Positions 7,513 through 15,606 of a stretch of DNA of 37,046 nucleotides are shown one piece after another. This DNA is from Syntrophobacteraceae bacterium (GTDB lineage Bacteria; Desulfobacterota; Syntrophobacteria; Syntrophobacterales; Syntrophobacteraceae): NCBI GenBank assembly GCA_003165235.1, contig PLSV01000234.1, positions 523 to 37,568 of the forward strand. Reading direction: 5' to 3'. The number at the start of each line of letters is the position of its first letter. Position 1 is the first letter of the stretch. The notes under the pieces were generated by a model. It ran no database searches. It was not told the DNA's origin and saw nothing but the letters and a program-made list of their open reading frames with translations. Position numbers and translations under genes: made by a program.

Positions 7513-8075
7513 TGACAGTAGCCATCACCGGCGCGAGCGGCGCCGGATACGCGCGAAAGCTGCTGCGCTCGATACCGAGGAGAAAGTACGACGTTCACCT
7601 CGTGTCCTCCGAGGCGGGAAGGCTCGTCTACGAACTGGAAACCGGTGTGGCGCTGAGCGACGACCTTCCACCGGAGGTTTGCACATACGAGGAAACGGAC
7701 TTCGCGGCCCCGTTGGCCAGCGGTTCGTTTCCATGCGCCGGCATGGTGATCGTCCCGTGCACGATGGGCGCCCTGGGAGCGATTGCCTCCGGGCTGTCTC
7801 AAAATCTCATCCACCGGGCGGCCGACGTCTGCCTGAAGGAACGCCGCCCGCTCATTCTTGTCCCCCGCGAAACGCCGCTCAATCGCATCCACCTCGCAAA
7901 CATGCTCAAGGCTGCGGAAGCGGGAGCGATAATCCTTCCGGCCATGCCCGGCTTTTACCACAAGCCCGGTTGCGTTCAGGACCTCATTGATTTTGTCGTG
8001 GCCCGGATACTCGATCAGCTTGGCGTAGAGCACAATCTCGTAGCGCCATGGAGGGGGTTGGAGAGTGGGTCCTGA
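7497..8075 (+). CDS. ubiX: UbiX-type flavin prenyltransferase
   Basis: Makes prenylated FMN, the cofactor of UbiD-type decarboxylases; in futalosine operons a UbiX/UbiD pair is thought to remove the ring carboxyl late in the pathway. Family signatures: VAITGASGAGYA (FMN loop), VIVPCTMGALGAIASG, RRPLILVPRETPLN and a P-rich end. The open frame continues 32 codons upstream to TTG 7401, but that part is coded by a direct repeat and does not resemble UbiX, so I prefer TTG 7497 (GTGGGG 8 bases before). CTG 7512 is another option. The last codons, GLESGS, also read through repeat-like sequence. It is the last gene of the operon visible here. Confidence 0.85.
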   Translation: MKKQNLTVAITGASGAGYARKLLRSIPRRKYDVHLVSSEAGRLVYELETGVALSDDLPPEVCTYEETDFAAPLASGSFPCAGMVIVPCTMGALGAIASGLSQNLIHRAADVCLKERRPLILVPRETPLNRIHLANMLKAAEAGAIILPAMPGFYHKPGCVQDLIDFVVARILDQLGVEHNLVAPWRGLESGS

Positions 8076-8173
8076 TTGAACTGTGCGCGACAGGATCGGT
8101 TGCCGCCGGCTTTGAACATGGTGAGATTTCCTGTAAGGGGTAACCTTGGCGGGGGTTCTCATCCCTCATGGCG

Positions 8174-8302
8174 TTATACGGAGTTGCGTCCAAATCGGGC
8201 GCCAAGGGAGGGCATAAAGCCCTCGCCTACGGGCGAGCCGCGCGACAATATTGTAGGGGCGAGGTTTATCCCCGCCCGGTCTTGAACGCAACTCCGTATT
8301 AA
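8174..8302. mobile_element. MITE-like palindromic element
   Basis: A 129-base element with terminal inverted repeats: TTATACGGAGTTGCGTCCAA at the left and the reverse complement of TTAATACGGAGTTGCGTTCAA at the right (14 bases identical without a gap). The inside is also a large imperfect palindrome: GGAGGGCATAAAGCCCTCGCC against GGCGAGGTTTATCCCCGCCC. No coding capacity. It lies between the end of ubiX and the stop of the next, convergent gene, where it could fold into an RNA hairpin and end transcription from both sides. Confidence 0.7.
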
Positions 8303-8315
8303 ACGGGTCTATCCG

Positions 8316-9509
8316 TCATTTCCTGATTGCGAACAGCAGGTTGGCCGTGTCCACCTGGAAGTGATAGCCTATTCCGAAGGGCAGGGGTTTGATGTCCCTG
8401 CCGATTTCGTATACCCTGGCAAGGTCCGCCTGGTAGTCATGTTTGAAAATCGATATGGGCTTGCTGTAAGCGCCGTAAAATTGCAAAGCCCAGACTGAAG
8501 GGTCAAAGTACCTCAACGGAATTCCCGAATCTTCCTGCAGAACATAGCGGCTCTGATCGAGAACGAACTGTCTCGCCATAGAGGCCTGTGGCTCGAACAT
8601 CACATAAGCCGCCGATTTCATAAAGGTGACAAACGGTCCAAAGTTCTGCAAAAAAGTAATAAAATGGCTGTTCCGTCGGAAGGTGGAGTTATGAAGATTC
8701 AGCCGAAAGTAGTAGAGTGTCTGGGGCTTATTCCCCGGTGAGTCTGCGCTTTCAAAGAGAATCCGCACTCCTGGAATGGCGCCTGCCGGACCGGGCTTGC
8801 CGCTCTCAAAGCCAGGGACCTTCTGAATCGTTCCGTCCGGCGCCATGAACCAATACTCGACATCGAGGATACGGGTCTTTTCCCTCGCCATGAAGAATAG
8901 AAGAAAAGGGAGAACACCGTTGAGTTCTTTGCTTTCCATGCCTGTGTGCATGTGTGAGCTGATGAAATAGTCGACGTTCAGAAGATCATGGAGCGACTTC
9001 GGGATGTCTGCGAAAAAAGAATCGAAGTCCTTCTGGCTCATAGCCTGGAAATCAGGGATCTCGCCGATGGGTTCCAACGCCATCAGGATATAGGTCCCTG
9101 CGCCGGGGAAAAGGATGTAAGGGTTGACAAAATCCGGCCCACTGAATGGATAGAATACGGTGAACCCGGAAGGGATTGATTTGGCCAGCTCCCTGGCGGC
9201 CCACTTCCTCACCGGCGCCAACTGTATCTTGTGGTATTTCTCCCATTTGTTGTCGCAGGACGTGGCGAATTCGGTCCAAACAGATCTGCTTTCAAGAGGC
9301 GCCAGGGTGCTCTGCGGAGTGCGAATGCCCGCAATAAGCGCGGCGTATTGTGCGTAAGAGGCCTGGCGCCCCGGAAGCTCCTTGCCCGGTGGTGTATTTT
9401 CATCGGTCTCGGACCCTGGCCGGCAAATAGTATATGAAGAAAAAAGAAAGCCGGAAAGAATAAGAAGAATTAGGCTTTGCGAATAGAAATTTCTTTTTGG
9501 GATTCTCAT
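8316..9509 (-). CDS. exported protein of unknown function, coupled to the permease
   Basis: I do not recognise this 397-residue protein. It starts with a basic stretch and a hydrophobic segment (SLILLILSGFLFSS, residues about 11-24), a likely signal peptide. The Cys that follows (TIC) is a poor lipobox. The mature part is mixed alpha/beta with many aromatics, for example DYFISSHMHTGMESKELN, LPFLLFFMAREKT and RSRYVLQ-like segments; no catalytic motif stands out. The frame is open for 159 more codons upstream, but ATG 9509 is preferred: GGGAGG lies 9 bases before it and it overlaps the permease stop as ATGA. This coupling suggests a joint role with the transporter, perhaps at the periplasmic face (inference). 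Confidence 0.65.
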   Translation of the reverse strand: MRIPKRNFYSQSLILLILSGFLFSSYTICRPGSETDENTPPGKELPGRQASYAQYAALIAGIRTPQSTLAPLESRSVWTEFATSCDNKWEKYHKIQLAPVRKWAARELAKSIPSGFTVFYPFSGPDFVNPYILFPGAGTYILMALEPIGEIPDFQAMSQKDFDSFFADIPKSLHDLLNVDYFISSHMHTGMESKELNGVLPFLLFFMAREKTRILDVEYWFMAPDGTIQKVPGFESGKPGPAGAIPGVRILFESADSPGNKPQTLYYFRLNLHNSTFRRNSHFITFLQNFGPFVTFMKSAAYVMFEPQASMARQFVLDQSRYVLQEDSGIPLRYFDPSVWALQFYGAYSKPISIFKHDYQADLARVYEIGRDIKPLPFGIGYHFQVDTANLLFAIRK

Positions 9510-10882
9510 TTGAAAACCTCCCTCGAAGAGCTGGTTTTTGCAGGCCTTGCCAGCAGAATGTACAACAGCAGCGCTGATCCAGCAGTCAAAAGACCGACCG
9601 CAGAAGGGAAAGGCCTTTCGATCAGGAGGTAGCAAAGCATCCAGCCGTTCACCACAAGGTAAAATGCAGGCGTTACGGGATAGCCCCACATTTTGAAAGG
9701 CCTCTTGATGCCGGGCTTCCTCACACGCAACACAAATACCCCCAATACTGTTAGGAAGGCGAACAGGGTCAGGGTAAAGCCCACATAAGTCAATATGGCG
9801 TTGAAAGTCGAAGTGACTGCGAGAAGCACGGCTACAGACGACTGGAGGAGAACGGCATATACAGGTGAGCCGCCTCTGTTCGTTTTGGCGAAAAGTTTTA
9901 AAGCGACGATATCCTCGCCCATTGCCTGGGTAACCCTGGGTCCCGCCATGATCATGGAACTGAGAGTGGAAACAAGAGCCAAACATATCAACAGGGTGAC
10001 GATCCTGGCGCCGCTCAATCCAAAGACGGCCTTAGCGGACAGGTATGCGACGTCGATTCTGCCGGTGAGTTGCTCAACCGGCACGGTATAAAGAAAGATG
10101 AAGTTGAGCAGAACGTAGCATATCGACACGAACAGAGTCCCCACAAAGAGAGAGACAGGAAGGTTTCGCTCAGGCTTTTGAACTTCACCGGCAACGTAAG
10201 CCGATGCATTCCAGCCGGAGTAGGCATAGGATACATACACCAGAGCTACGGCAAATGCAGGGCTGAAGATCGTTTCAACCTCGTTTCCCTCCCACAGGAC
10301 AACCTGTTGCGGGTTTGGGGTGCAAAAACCTGCGGCAATGAACACGACGATGAGCAGAATTTTGCTTGCCGTGAAAACGTTCTGAAATTGACAGCCGAAC
10401 CTTACATCCACCAGATGAATCATGGTGAGGACTGCGATTACGGTAACCCCCGCCGCCGTCTTATTGATCCCGGGGAAAACGGCCTGCATGTAGTGGCCCA
10501 GCGCGATAGCCGCAAGTGCGATTGGAGCGCCGAAGCCCGCCACGATGGAAGCGCATCCTGAAAGAAAGCCGGCGGCCGGGTGATAAATGTTGCTTAGATA
10601 GGGGTACTCCCCTCCGGACCTCGGCATAATGGCGCCCAATTCTCCGTACGCAAGCGCTCCACAGAAAGCGCTCATGCCGCCCACGATCCACAACAACAGT
10701 ACGGAAGGAGGAGAATGAACGCTGGTCAGTTGAAGACCCAGCGTCGTGAAGACCCCGGTCCCGATCATGTTGGCGATAACCAGGAGTGTGGCGGAAAAAA
10801 GAGTTACAGGCTTCCTCTGATACTTTGTATCATACGCGGTGTAGGGAGCTTCTTTCGAGGGCCGTTCTGGTTCTGAAATCAT
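9506..10882 (-). CDS. APC-superfamily amino acid permease
   Basis: A 458-residue inner-membrane protein with about 12 hydrophobic segments. The first helix contains ANMIGTGVFTTLG, the substrate-binding break typical of the APC superfamily, and GALAYGELGAIMPRSGGEYPYL is the classic second-helix motif. GWNASAYVAGEVQKPERNLP matches the helix 6 region of this group. It probably exchanges or imports amino acids or related amines; the substrate cannot be told from sequence. The stop overlaps the start of the exported protein downstream (ATGA). Confidence 0.88.
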   Translation of the reverse strand: MISEPERPSKEAPYTAYDTKYQRKPVTLFSATLLVIANMIGTGVFTTLGLQLTSVHSPPSVLLLWIVGGMSAFCGALAYGELGAIMPRSGGEYPYLSNIYHPAAGFLSGCASIVAGFGAPIALAAIALGHYMQAVFPGINKTAAGVTVIAVLTMIHLVDVRFGCQFQNVFTASKILLIVVFIAAGFCTPNPQQVVLWEGNEVETIFSPAFAVALVYVSYAYSGWNASAYVAGEVQKPERNLPVSLFVGTLFVSICYVLLNFIFLYTVPVEQLTGRIDVAYLSAKAVFGLSGARIVTLLICLALVSTLSSMIMAGPRVTQAMGEDIVALKLFAKTNRGGSPVYAVLLQSSVAVLLAVTSTFNAILTYVGFTLTLFAFLTVLGVFVLRVRKPGIKRPFKMWGYPVTPAFYLVVNGWMLCYLLIERPFPSAVGLLTAGSALLLYILLARPAKTSSSREVFK

Positions 10883-11199
10883 GATATTTATACAGCCTGA
10901 GAAGACGATCAGCCTTAAGCGCCTGATAAAATGAACATGCCAGAAAATTCCCGACGGGAACCGCTGGGCTCTGGCTCAGGGATAATTAACCATCGATTCT
11001 GATAAAATTAAACATAATAAAATCAAACAAAAGGAGGGTGATAGATACAGAAGTCAAGAGAAAAAATAAAGGGAATAAAAAAAACCGGAAGGGATGACCC
11101 CGTTAGACTCCGGCAAGCAGAGACCCGGGGCGGAGGAATATGCAAAATGGACTACAGCTATTGCTCCACCTTTTGTATCAACGCTTTAGACTAACCGGT
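10883..11199. other. intergenic stretch between ankyrin operon end and permease start
   Basis: No gene seen. The part next to the permease is AT-rich (10981-11035) and could hold its promoter on the minus strand, though I could not pick clear hexamers. The middle contains the terminator described separately at 11077-11113. Confidence 0.4.
11077..11113 (-). terminator. rho-independent terminator of the ankyrin operon
   Basis: On the minus strand CCGGA (11113-11109) pairs with TCCGG (11089-11085), with an inner GGG-TCAT-CCC helix, directly followed by eight T residues (11084-11077). It lies 87 bases past the ankyrin stop. Confidence 0.65.
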
Positions 11200-12168
11200 T
11201 CAAGGTTCCCCATTTAAGGCACTGCCCTCTGCGCCTTTCTCAATTAGCAATGCCGCAACATCGGTGTTGCCATGAGAAGCGGCCCAGTGCAACGGCGTCT
11301 TTTGGTTCACGTCCCTGGCATTGACGTCCGCGCCTTTTTCGATGAGCAGTGCCGCAACCTCGGTGTTGCCCGCAAAAGCGGCCCAGTGCAACGGCGTCTT
11401 TTGGATCACGCCCCTGGCATTAACGTCTGCGCCTTTCTCGATGAGCAATGCCGCAACCTCGGTGTTGCCCGCAAAAGCGGCCGAATGCAACGGCGTCCAT
11501 CGGTCCTCGTTCCTGGCATTTACTTTTGCGCCTTTCTCAATGAGCAATGCCGCAATCCCGGTCATGCCCCGGGAAGCGGCATAATGCAACGGCGTCTCCT
11601 GGTAGTCATCCCTGGCGTTTACTTTTGCGCCTTTCCGAATGAGCAATGAGGCTACATCGGTCTGGCCCTCAGCGGCCCAGTGCAACGGCGTCTCTCGGTT
11701 CTCGTCCCTGGCGTTTACTTTTGCGCCTTTCCGAATGAGCAATGCCGCAACCTCGGTCTTGCCCCAATAAGCGGCATGATGCAACGGCGTCTCTTGGTAG
11801 TCATCCCTGGCGTTTACTTTTGCGCCTTTCCGAATGAGCAACGCCGCAACCTCGGTCTTGCCCCGGGAAGCGGCATGATGCAATGGGGTCTCTTCGTTCT
11901 CATCCCTGGCGTTTACTTTTGCGCCTTTCCGAATGAGCAATGCAGCAATCTCGGTCAGACCCCGGGAAGCGGCATAATGCAACGGCGTCTCCTGGGAACT
12001 GTCCCTGGCATTAGCGTTCGCGCCCCTTTCCAGGATCTGGCGGACTGCAGCAATGTCTCCTGCCTTGGCAGCCTCAATCAGGTCTTCTCCTGCAGCATGC
12101 ACATAGGGCGTCATTGTCAATATTGTTGCAAGGGCTAATAACAAAGCGAGAAAAGCCTTATTCATCAT
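11200..12168 (-). CDS. exported ankyrin-repeat protein
   Basis: A signal peptide (hydrophobic core LALLLALATILTM, likely cut after VHAA) is followed by nine ankyrin repeats that fill the rest of the 322 residues. The first is degenerate; the others follow TPLHxAA-x-G-x-T-x-VAALLI-x-KGA-x-VNARD at 33 residues each. The fifth is one residue short. The repeats are nearly identical in DNA too, in 99-base units, so the copy number may vary by recombination. Ankyrin repeats bind proteins; the export signal places this one in the periplasm or outside. ATG 12168 overlaps the DUF721 stop (ATGA). Partner unknown. Confidence 0.88.
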   Translation of the reverse strand: MMNKAFLALLLALATILTMTPYVHAAGEDLIEAAKAGDIAAVRQILERGANANARDSSQETPLHYAASRGLTEIAALLIRKGAKVNARDENEETPLHHAASRGKTEVAALLIRKGAKVNARDDYQETPLHHAAYWGKTEVAALLIRKGAKVNARDENRETPLHWAAEGQTDVASLLIRKGAKVNARDDYQETPLHYAASRGMTGIAALLIEKGAKVNARNEDRWTPLHSAAFAGNTEVAALLIEKGADVNARGVIQKTPLHWAAFAGNTEVAALLIEKGADVNARDVNQKTPLHWAASHGNTDVAALLIEKGAEGSALNGEP

Positions 12169-12671
12169 CGATCTTCCTCGTTGGCCGGAATGCGCTTGAG
12201 CAGCTTTGCTCCGATTTCCCGCAGGTCGGGATCGGGCAGGCTTTTTATCAGGGATTGTTCGTCCGGGGTAAGCTTCCTGGCTGGGGCCTTGAGTTTTTTA
12301 CGCGCCGCGTATCGCCTGGCTTTGATCTTTTCGAGGTTTTTGTGAGCGGGGTTTAGTACCGGCGCCGATTCGGGCATTTCGGCGACCTTAATGACTATTT
12401 GCTCCACAGTGCGCTCGGGCCTCCTGCCATTTATTTTCTCCATCAAGATTTCTTTATGCTGCTCGAGGTGGTGCTTCCAGACGGAGTCGTGGGCGACGAT
12501 CACCAGGACCTTGTGCTTCAACGACCTCGGGCTGGTGCAGCGGGCCACCTGTTCGCCAACCAGGTCTTTCCAGTCTCCGATCGGGTTGGCTTCAAAAGCG
12601 GGATGCTGTTCCAAAAACTTTTTCAACAGCGGTCCCACCTTGATGCTTGGTCCCCGGTCCGAACGTTTCAT
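12165..12671 (-). CDS. DUF721/DciA-like protein
   Basis: The first 100 residues resemble the DUF721 family: WKDLVGEQVARCTSPRSLKHKVLVIVAHDSVWKHHLEQHKEILMEKIN, a small KH-like domain with the W-x-x-V/L-x-G and later W-x-x-x-L positions. DciA, in the same family, loads the replicative helicase DnaB in bacteria lacking DnaC. The C-terminal 70 residues are basic and low in hydrophobics, probably flexible. It sits between a membrane protein and an exported ankyrin protein, with ATGA overlaps on both sides, which is an odd place for a helicase loader. I am fairly sure of the family, not of the role. Confidence 0.7.
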   Translation of the reverse strand: MKRSDRGPSIKVGPLLKKFLEQHPAFEANPIGDWKDLVGEQVARCTSPRSLKHKVLVIVAHDSVWKHHLEQHKEILMEKINGRRPERTVEQIVIKVAEMPESAPVLNPAHKNLEKIKARRYAARKKLKAPARKLTPDEQSLIKSLPDPDLREIGAKLLKRIPANEEDR

Positions 12672-13816
12672 GTTTGTTTCTCAACTTCCGATGGCGAAAG
12701 GACCTTGTTCTCCAGCCCCTTGAATGCGGCTTGAAGGTCTCGGAACTGCTGCTGAAGCGTCTCCAGAATGAGGATGGTGTCATTGCTCCGGATGGGCAGC
12801 TTTGAGAGCAGCCGGTCATAGATGAACGAATCCAGATTGGAAAGATAAAGCTCTTCAAAATACCTTAGCAGGGTGGAGGCCAGTTGGAAAAAGATGGCCA
12901 TACCTGCCGCCTGGATCAGGGGAAGCAGAAGATTCAAAGTGGGCTTGATGGTGTCGAGTATTTCCTTTTGAACGGTAAAGCTGACCATAGGCTTGGCTGC
13001 TTCGAGAGCCTCCTTTTGAGGAAGGAGGGCAAAACCCGAAGAGGCGATGTTGAATTGGGCAATGAGCAGCAGGGCGGTCTGAACAAGTCCCAGGATGGGG
13101 AGGACCCAGAAGAGGCATCGGTAAGGCCCCCATGAACCGTATAGAATGCGCCAGTCAGCCTCGACCACGCGGCGCTCTTTTTCGAACAGTTCCTCCGATG
13201 AAACGTTTTTCTGAAAGCCCGACAGCATCAGCCGAAGCCGGATAAATGGATGCAGGACAAAACTCAGGGGACTCCGCCTGATCCTGGTGACCAGGACCTG
13301 TGCGGACAAGGGCGATTCCCGTCTTGTCCTTGCGGGTGCAGGATTGAGTGGTCCGGGGTCCATGCTTTCCGACATGAACAGTTGGAGCAGGTATCTCCCG
13401 GCATATTGAATCACAAGCCAGAGCAGGCGCAGTTCTAAAAAGATTATTCCCGCACGGATGATAAAAAGAAGCGTGCGGCTGACCAATTCAATGTTGTCCC
13501 GGGAATCGTCTTGCCCGGGTGACGGTTCGGAGGCTTGCTTCTTCTTGTCCGGACCGGCTGGTTTGCCGGTTTGCGGCTTGGCGCCCTTGTCCGGCTGGTC
13601 CTGTTTTCCCCTGAAGTGTTCGGGGATGGGCGACGTCATGCCGATGCCCTGAAGACCGGTCCAGAAAGCGGCCTTCCCCAGGTCCCGAAGCTCTGGAGCT
13701 TGCCGGGGAACATGAGCGAAACTGTCTGTGTACCTGGCGACAAACAGGCAAAAAAAGAAAAATGCGAACCACCAGAGTCTGTGGAGTGTCTCATATCGCC
13801 TTAATCCGTAAGACAT
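12668..13816 (-). CDS. membrane protein of unknown function, four hydrophobic segments
   Basis: Not recognised. The 382 residues contain four hydrophobic segments at about 14-28, 115-140, 232-252 and 290-315, with a Pro/Lys/Gln-rich linker (about 68-105) and a C-terminal amphipathic region likely to form a coiled coil (ILETLQQQFRDLQAAFKGLE). The long last two segments with a soluble region between recall MotA/TolQ/ExbB-type channel proteins, but no signature convinces me. ATG 13816 has GAGGTAA just upstream. It is the first gene of a three-gene unit joined by ATGA overlaps to DUF721 and the ankyrin gene. Confidence 0.6.
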   Translation of the reverse strand: MSYGLRRYETLHRLWWFAFFFFCLFVARYTDSFAHVPRQAPELRDLGKAAFWTGLQGIGMTSPIPEHFRGKQDQPDKGAKPQTGKPAGPDKKKQASEPSPGQDDSRDNIELVSRTLLFIIRAGIIFLELRLLWLVIQYAGRYLLQLFMSESMDPGPLNPAPARTRRESPLSAQVLVTRIRRSPLSFVLHPFIRLRLMLSGFQKNVSSEELFEKERRVVEADWRILYGSWGPYRCLFWVLPILGLVQTALLLIAQFNIASSGFALLPQKEALEAAKPMVSFTVQKEILDTIKPTLNLLLPLIQAAGMAIFFQLASTLLRYFEELYLSNLDSFIYDRLLSKLPIRSNDTILILETLQQQFRDLQAAFKGLENKVLSPSEVEKQT

Positions 13817-13862
13817 GTAGTTACCTCATGTGAATGGAAGACCTTATCTCTTCATTATCTCG

Positions 13863-14123
13863 TCAAGCGTTCGTCGTCAGATAATCCCTGCTTGGCCTAA
13901 AGCGCTTTTCTCCTCGACCGCGATAGTATGCATCCATATCATCAAGAGCGGCCAACAATCTGGAAACATTTTCCGGAGTCCGTGAATGGACCACGTCAAG
14001 ATCGAAGGTCGTCACCGGAGCGCCATGGAGAACCGCAGAAACGCCCCCAACGACGATAAAGTGTGCCTGATGGTCCGCAAGCGCGCGAAGAAGAGCCATG
14101 AAATCAGGTGAGGCGCTTGGCAT
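13863..14123 (-). pseudogene. truncated nucleotidyltransferase (toxin-like)
   Basis: The 86 residues match the start of small stand-alone nucleotidyltransferases: HFIVVGGVSAVLHGAPVTTFDLDVVH holds the GG and D-x-D metal-binding positions. Members usually run to about 170 residues, with a further conserved region after RPSRDYLTT. Here a stop comes right after that phrase and the following frame does not resume the family pattern. So the gene is probably broken, although the D-x-D half is whole. It overlaps its upstream partner by 20 bases, the layout of many two-gene toxin/antitoxin-like pairs. Confidence 0.6.
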
Positions 14124-14301
14124 CGCGCAACCTCATGATGGATTGAACCGAACCTTGTAATACCTGCAATCGCTCGTCAGGCGACAAGGAGAGCATCCAT
14201 CGCATGAGGGTAAGATCCACTCCATCATCACCGTAAGCTCTTATCGATTTCGGGATAAGACACTTCGCACGAGTCATTCCTGTTGGCTTTGTCTTTCGCA
14301 T
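14104..14301 (-). CDS. small partner of the nucleotidyltransferase (antitoxin-like)
   Basis: A short protein whose core VDLTLMRWMLSLSPDERLQVLQG is a pattern I associate with the small gene preceding such nucleotidyltransferases; it is helical and basic at the end (SIMRLRDAKRL). It may neutralise or assist the transferase. Two starts are possible: ATG 14301 (used here, GGGGT before it) or ATG 14346. The neighbouring transferase is cut short, so the pair may no longer work. Confidence 0.5.
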   Translation of the reverse strand: MRKTKPTGMTRAKCLIPKSIRAYGDDGVDLTLMRWMLSLSPDERLQVLQGSVQSIMRLRDAKRLT

Positions 14302-14402
14302 TGCTGACCCCGCCAAAAACCGTTCAACGGTTCCACACCCTGCCATTATGAAAACGACGCCTTACCCTCTTCTATCAGAAACAGCGTGGTTTGAGCAATG
14401 AA

Positions 14403-15497
14403 TCACAGGTCAAACGGCCCGATGTTCATCCTTTTTTCCACGGCGCAGTCGAGCATTTGGCTCAGCCCGCCACGCTCTTCAGGGGAAAAACCGAAGGATT
14501 CCTTCCAGATATCGTCGTCTTCCATGCACAGGTAGGTGCACAGGCAGGGGTCAGCCTGCCGGATCCTGTCAACCATGAAGGAATAGAATTCGGCCCTTAT
14601 GTCTCGAAAGTAGCGCATCTTGCCGTCCAGTCCGCGAATGAACTCTCCATAGGCAATCCGGCTCGAAGGATGGCGTGTTCTGATAATTGCCTTCAGCGCC
14701 GGCATGAAGCGTAATGCCCCCAGGCTGATCCAGACGATTCGGGCCGGGTCGACTGCGGCGAAGAGTCGATCGAGTGTCCGCGCGTAGCCGGATTTCCAGC
14801 CTGGATAGTCGATAATCGGGTCGAAATGGAAGGCCAGAAAATAACCCTCGCCGGAGCAAGAGCGGGCCGCCTTAAGCCTTTCGGCGATCGTTGCCGCAAA
14901 AGGTTCTTCTCGCTTGCGGACCTCCTCCGAATTGAGCGACCAGGCTATGATCGTGTGGCCTTGATGACCGAGTCCTCTGAGGTTTTCAACAAAGTTGGTC
15001 TTGGTTTTCAGCTCGAGGATCGCATTGGGAGTTCGGGCAAAATATGGAACGAGCAATCGGGACAGCTCTGTAAAAGGGTCCAGCAGAAGAGAATCGGTAA
15101 ATTCTCCGGTCCCGATCCTGTGCAGGCTGCGCCGGTTTTGCGCAAGGACCTCCGAGAGTTCACCCAACATTGCATCGAGGTTGCCGAAGAGTCTGAGATT
15201 CGGCTGGTTCAAATAAGCCTGAAGGATGCAATAGGAGCAGTCGAGCGGGCACTGGGCGCCAAAATGGAGAATCCTGTATCCGCAGCAATGGTAGTGGCGC
15301 GTTCCGGGACAGGATTTCAGAAACTTCCCCCGAAAATCGACCACCTCAAGAATTTCAGGATTGCGATGCCTCGTATCCGAAATTTTGTCTACGATTTCAA
15401 AAGAAGCGTCCGGCAGATTTTTGTGAAGCGAGGCGACCAGGGCGCTTTCCACGGCGGCGGATTCGACGATTACTCTTTTGGGAGCGTGGATCTTCAT
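14403..15497 (-). CDS. spore photoproduct lyase-like radical SAM protein
   Basis: The cluster motif C83-x3-C87-x2-C90 in AQCPLDCSYCILQAYL, together with GKFLKSCPGTRHYHCCGYRILHFG before it and ELKTKTNFVENL after it, is typical of SplB-like proteins, which use a radical to reverse the thymine dimer of UV-treated spores. SplB-like proteins also occur in bacteria that do not sporulate, where the substrate may differ. Late Cys residues (CLCTYLCMEDDDIW) are also conserved in the group. ATG 15497 follows AGGGACAAAGTTG. No other sporulation gene is in the window. It lies 106 bases downstream of the ParB-like gene. Confidence 0.82.
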   Translation of the reverse strand: MKIHAPKRVIVESAAVESALVASLHKNLPDASFEIVDKISDTRHRNPEILEVVDFRGKFLKSCPGTRHYHCCGYRILHFGAQCPLDCSYCILQAYLNQPNLRLFGNLDAMLGELSEVLAQNRRSLHRIGTGEFTDSLLLDPFTELSRLLVPYFARTPNAILELKTKTNFVENLRGLGHQGHTIIAWSLNSEEVRKREEPFAATIAERLKAARSCSGEGYFLAFHFDPIIDYPGWKSGYARTLDRLFAAVDPARIVWISLGALRFMPALKAIIRTRHPSSRIAYGEFIRGLDGKMRYFRDIRAEFYSFMVDRIRQADPCLCTYLCMEDDDIWKESFGFSPEERGGLSQMLDCAVEKRMNIGPFDL

Positions 15498-15537
15498 CAA
15501 CTTTGTCCCTGATGGTTCACAACGAATCCGGAGCGCC

Positions 15538-15572
15538 GCCTCGCGGAGCGTTGAGATAGCGTCAGACCCCCC
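15538..15572. repeat. CTCGCGGAGCGT phrase and poly-C run
   Basis: CCTCGCGGAGCGTTGAGAT (15538-15556) repeats, with one change, a segment inside the amidohydrolase gene (5680-5698), and with another change 26737-26754. A run of nine to ten C follows. The stretch lies between the ParB-like gene and the lyase gene. Confidence 0.55.
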
Positions 15573-15606
15573 CCCGTCGAAGGTTTGAATAGTGAAACAG
15601 TCCTCG

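Noticed and set aside
10070..10561. 163-codon plus-strand frame inside the permease gene
   Set aside because: Antisense to strongly supported APC permease motifs.
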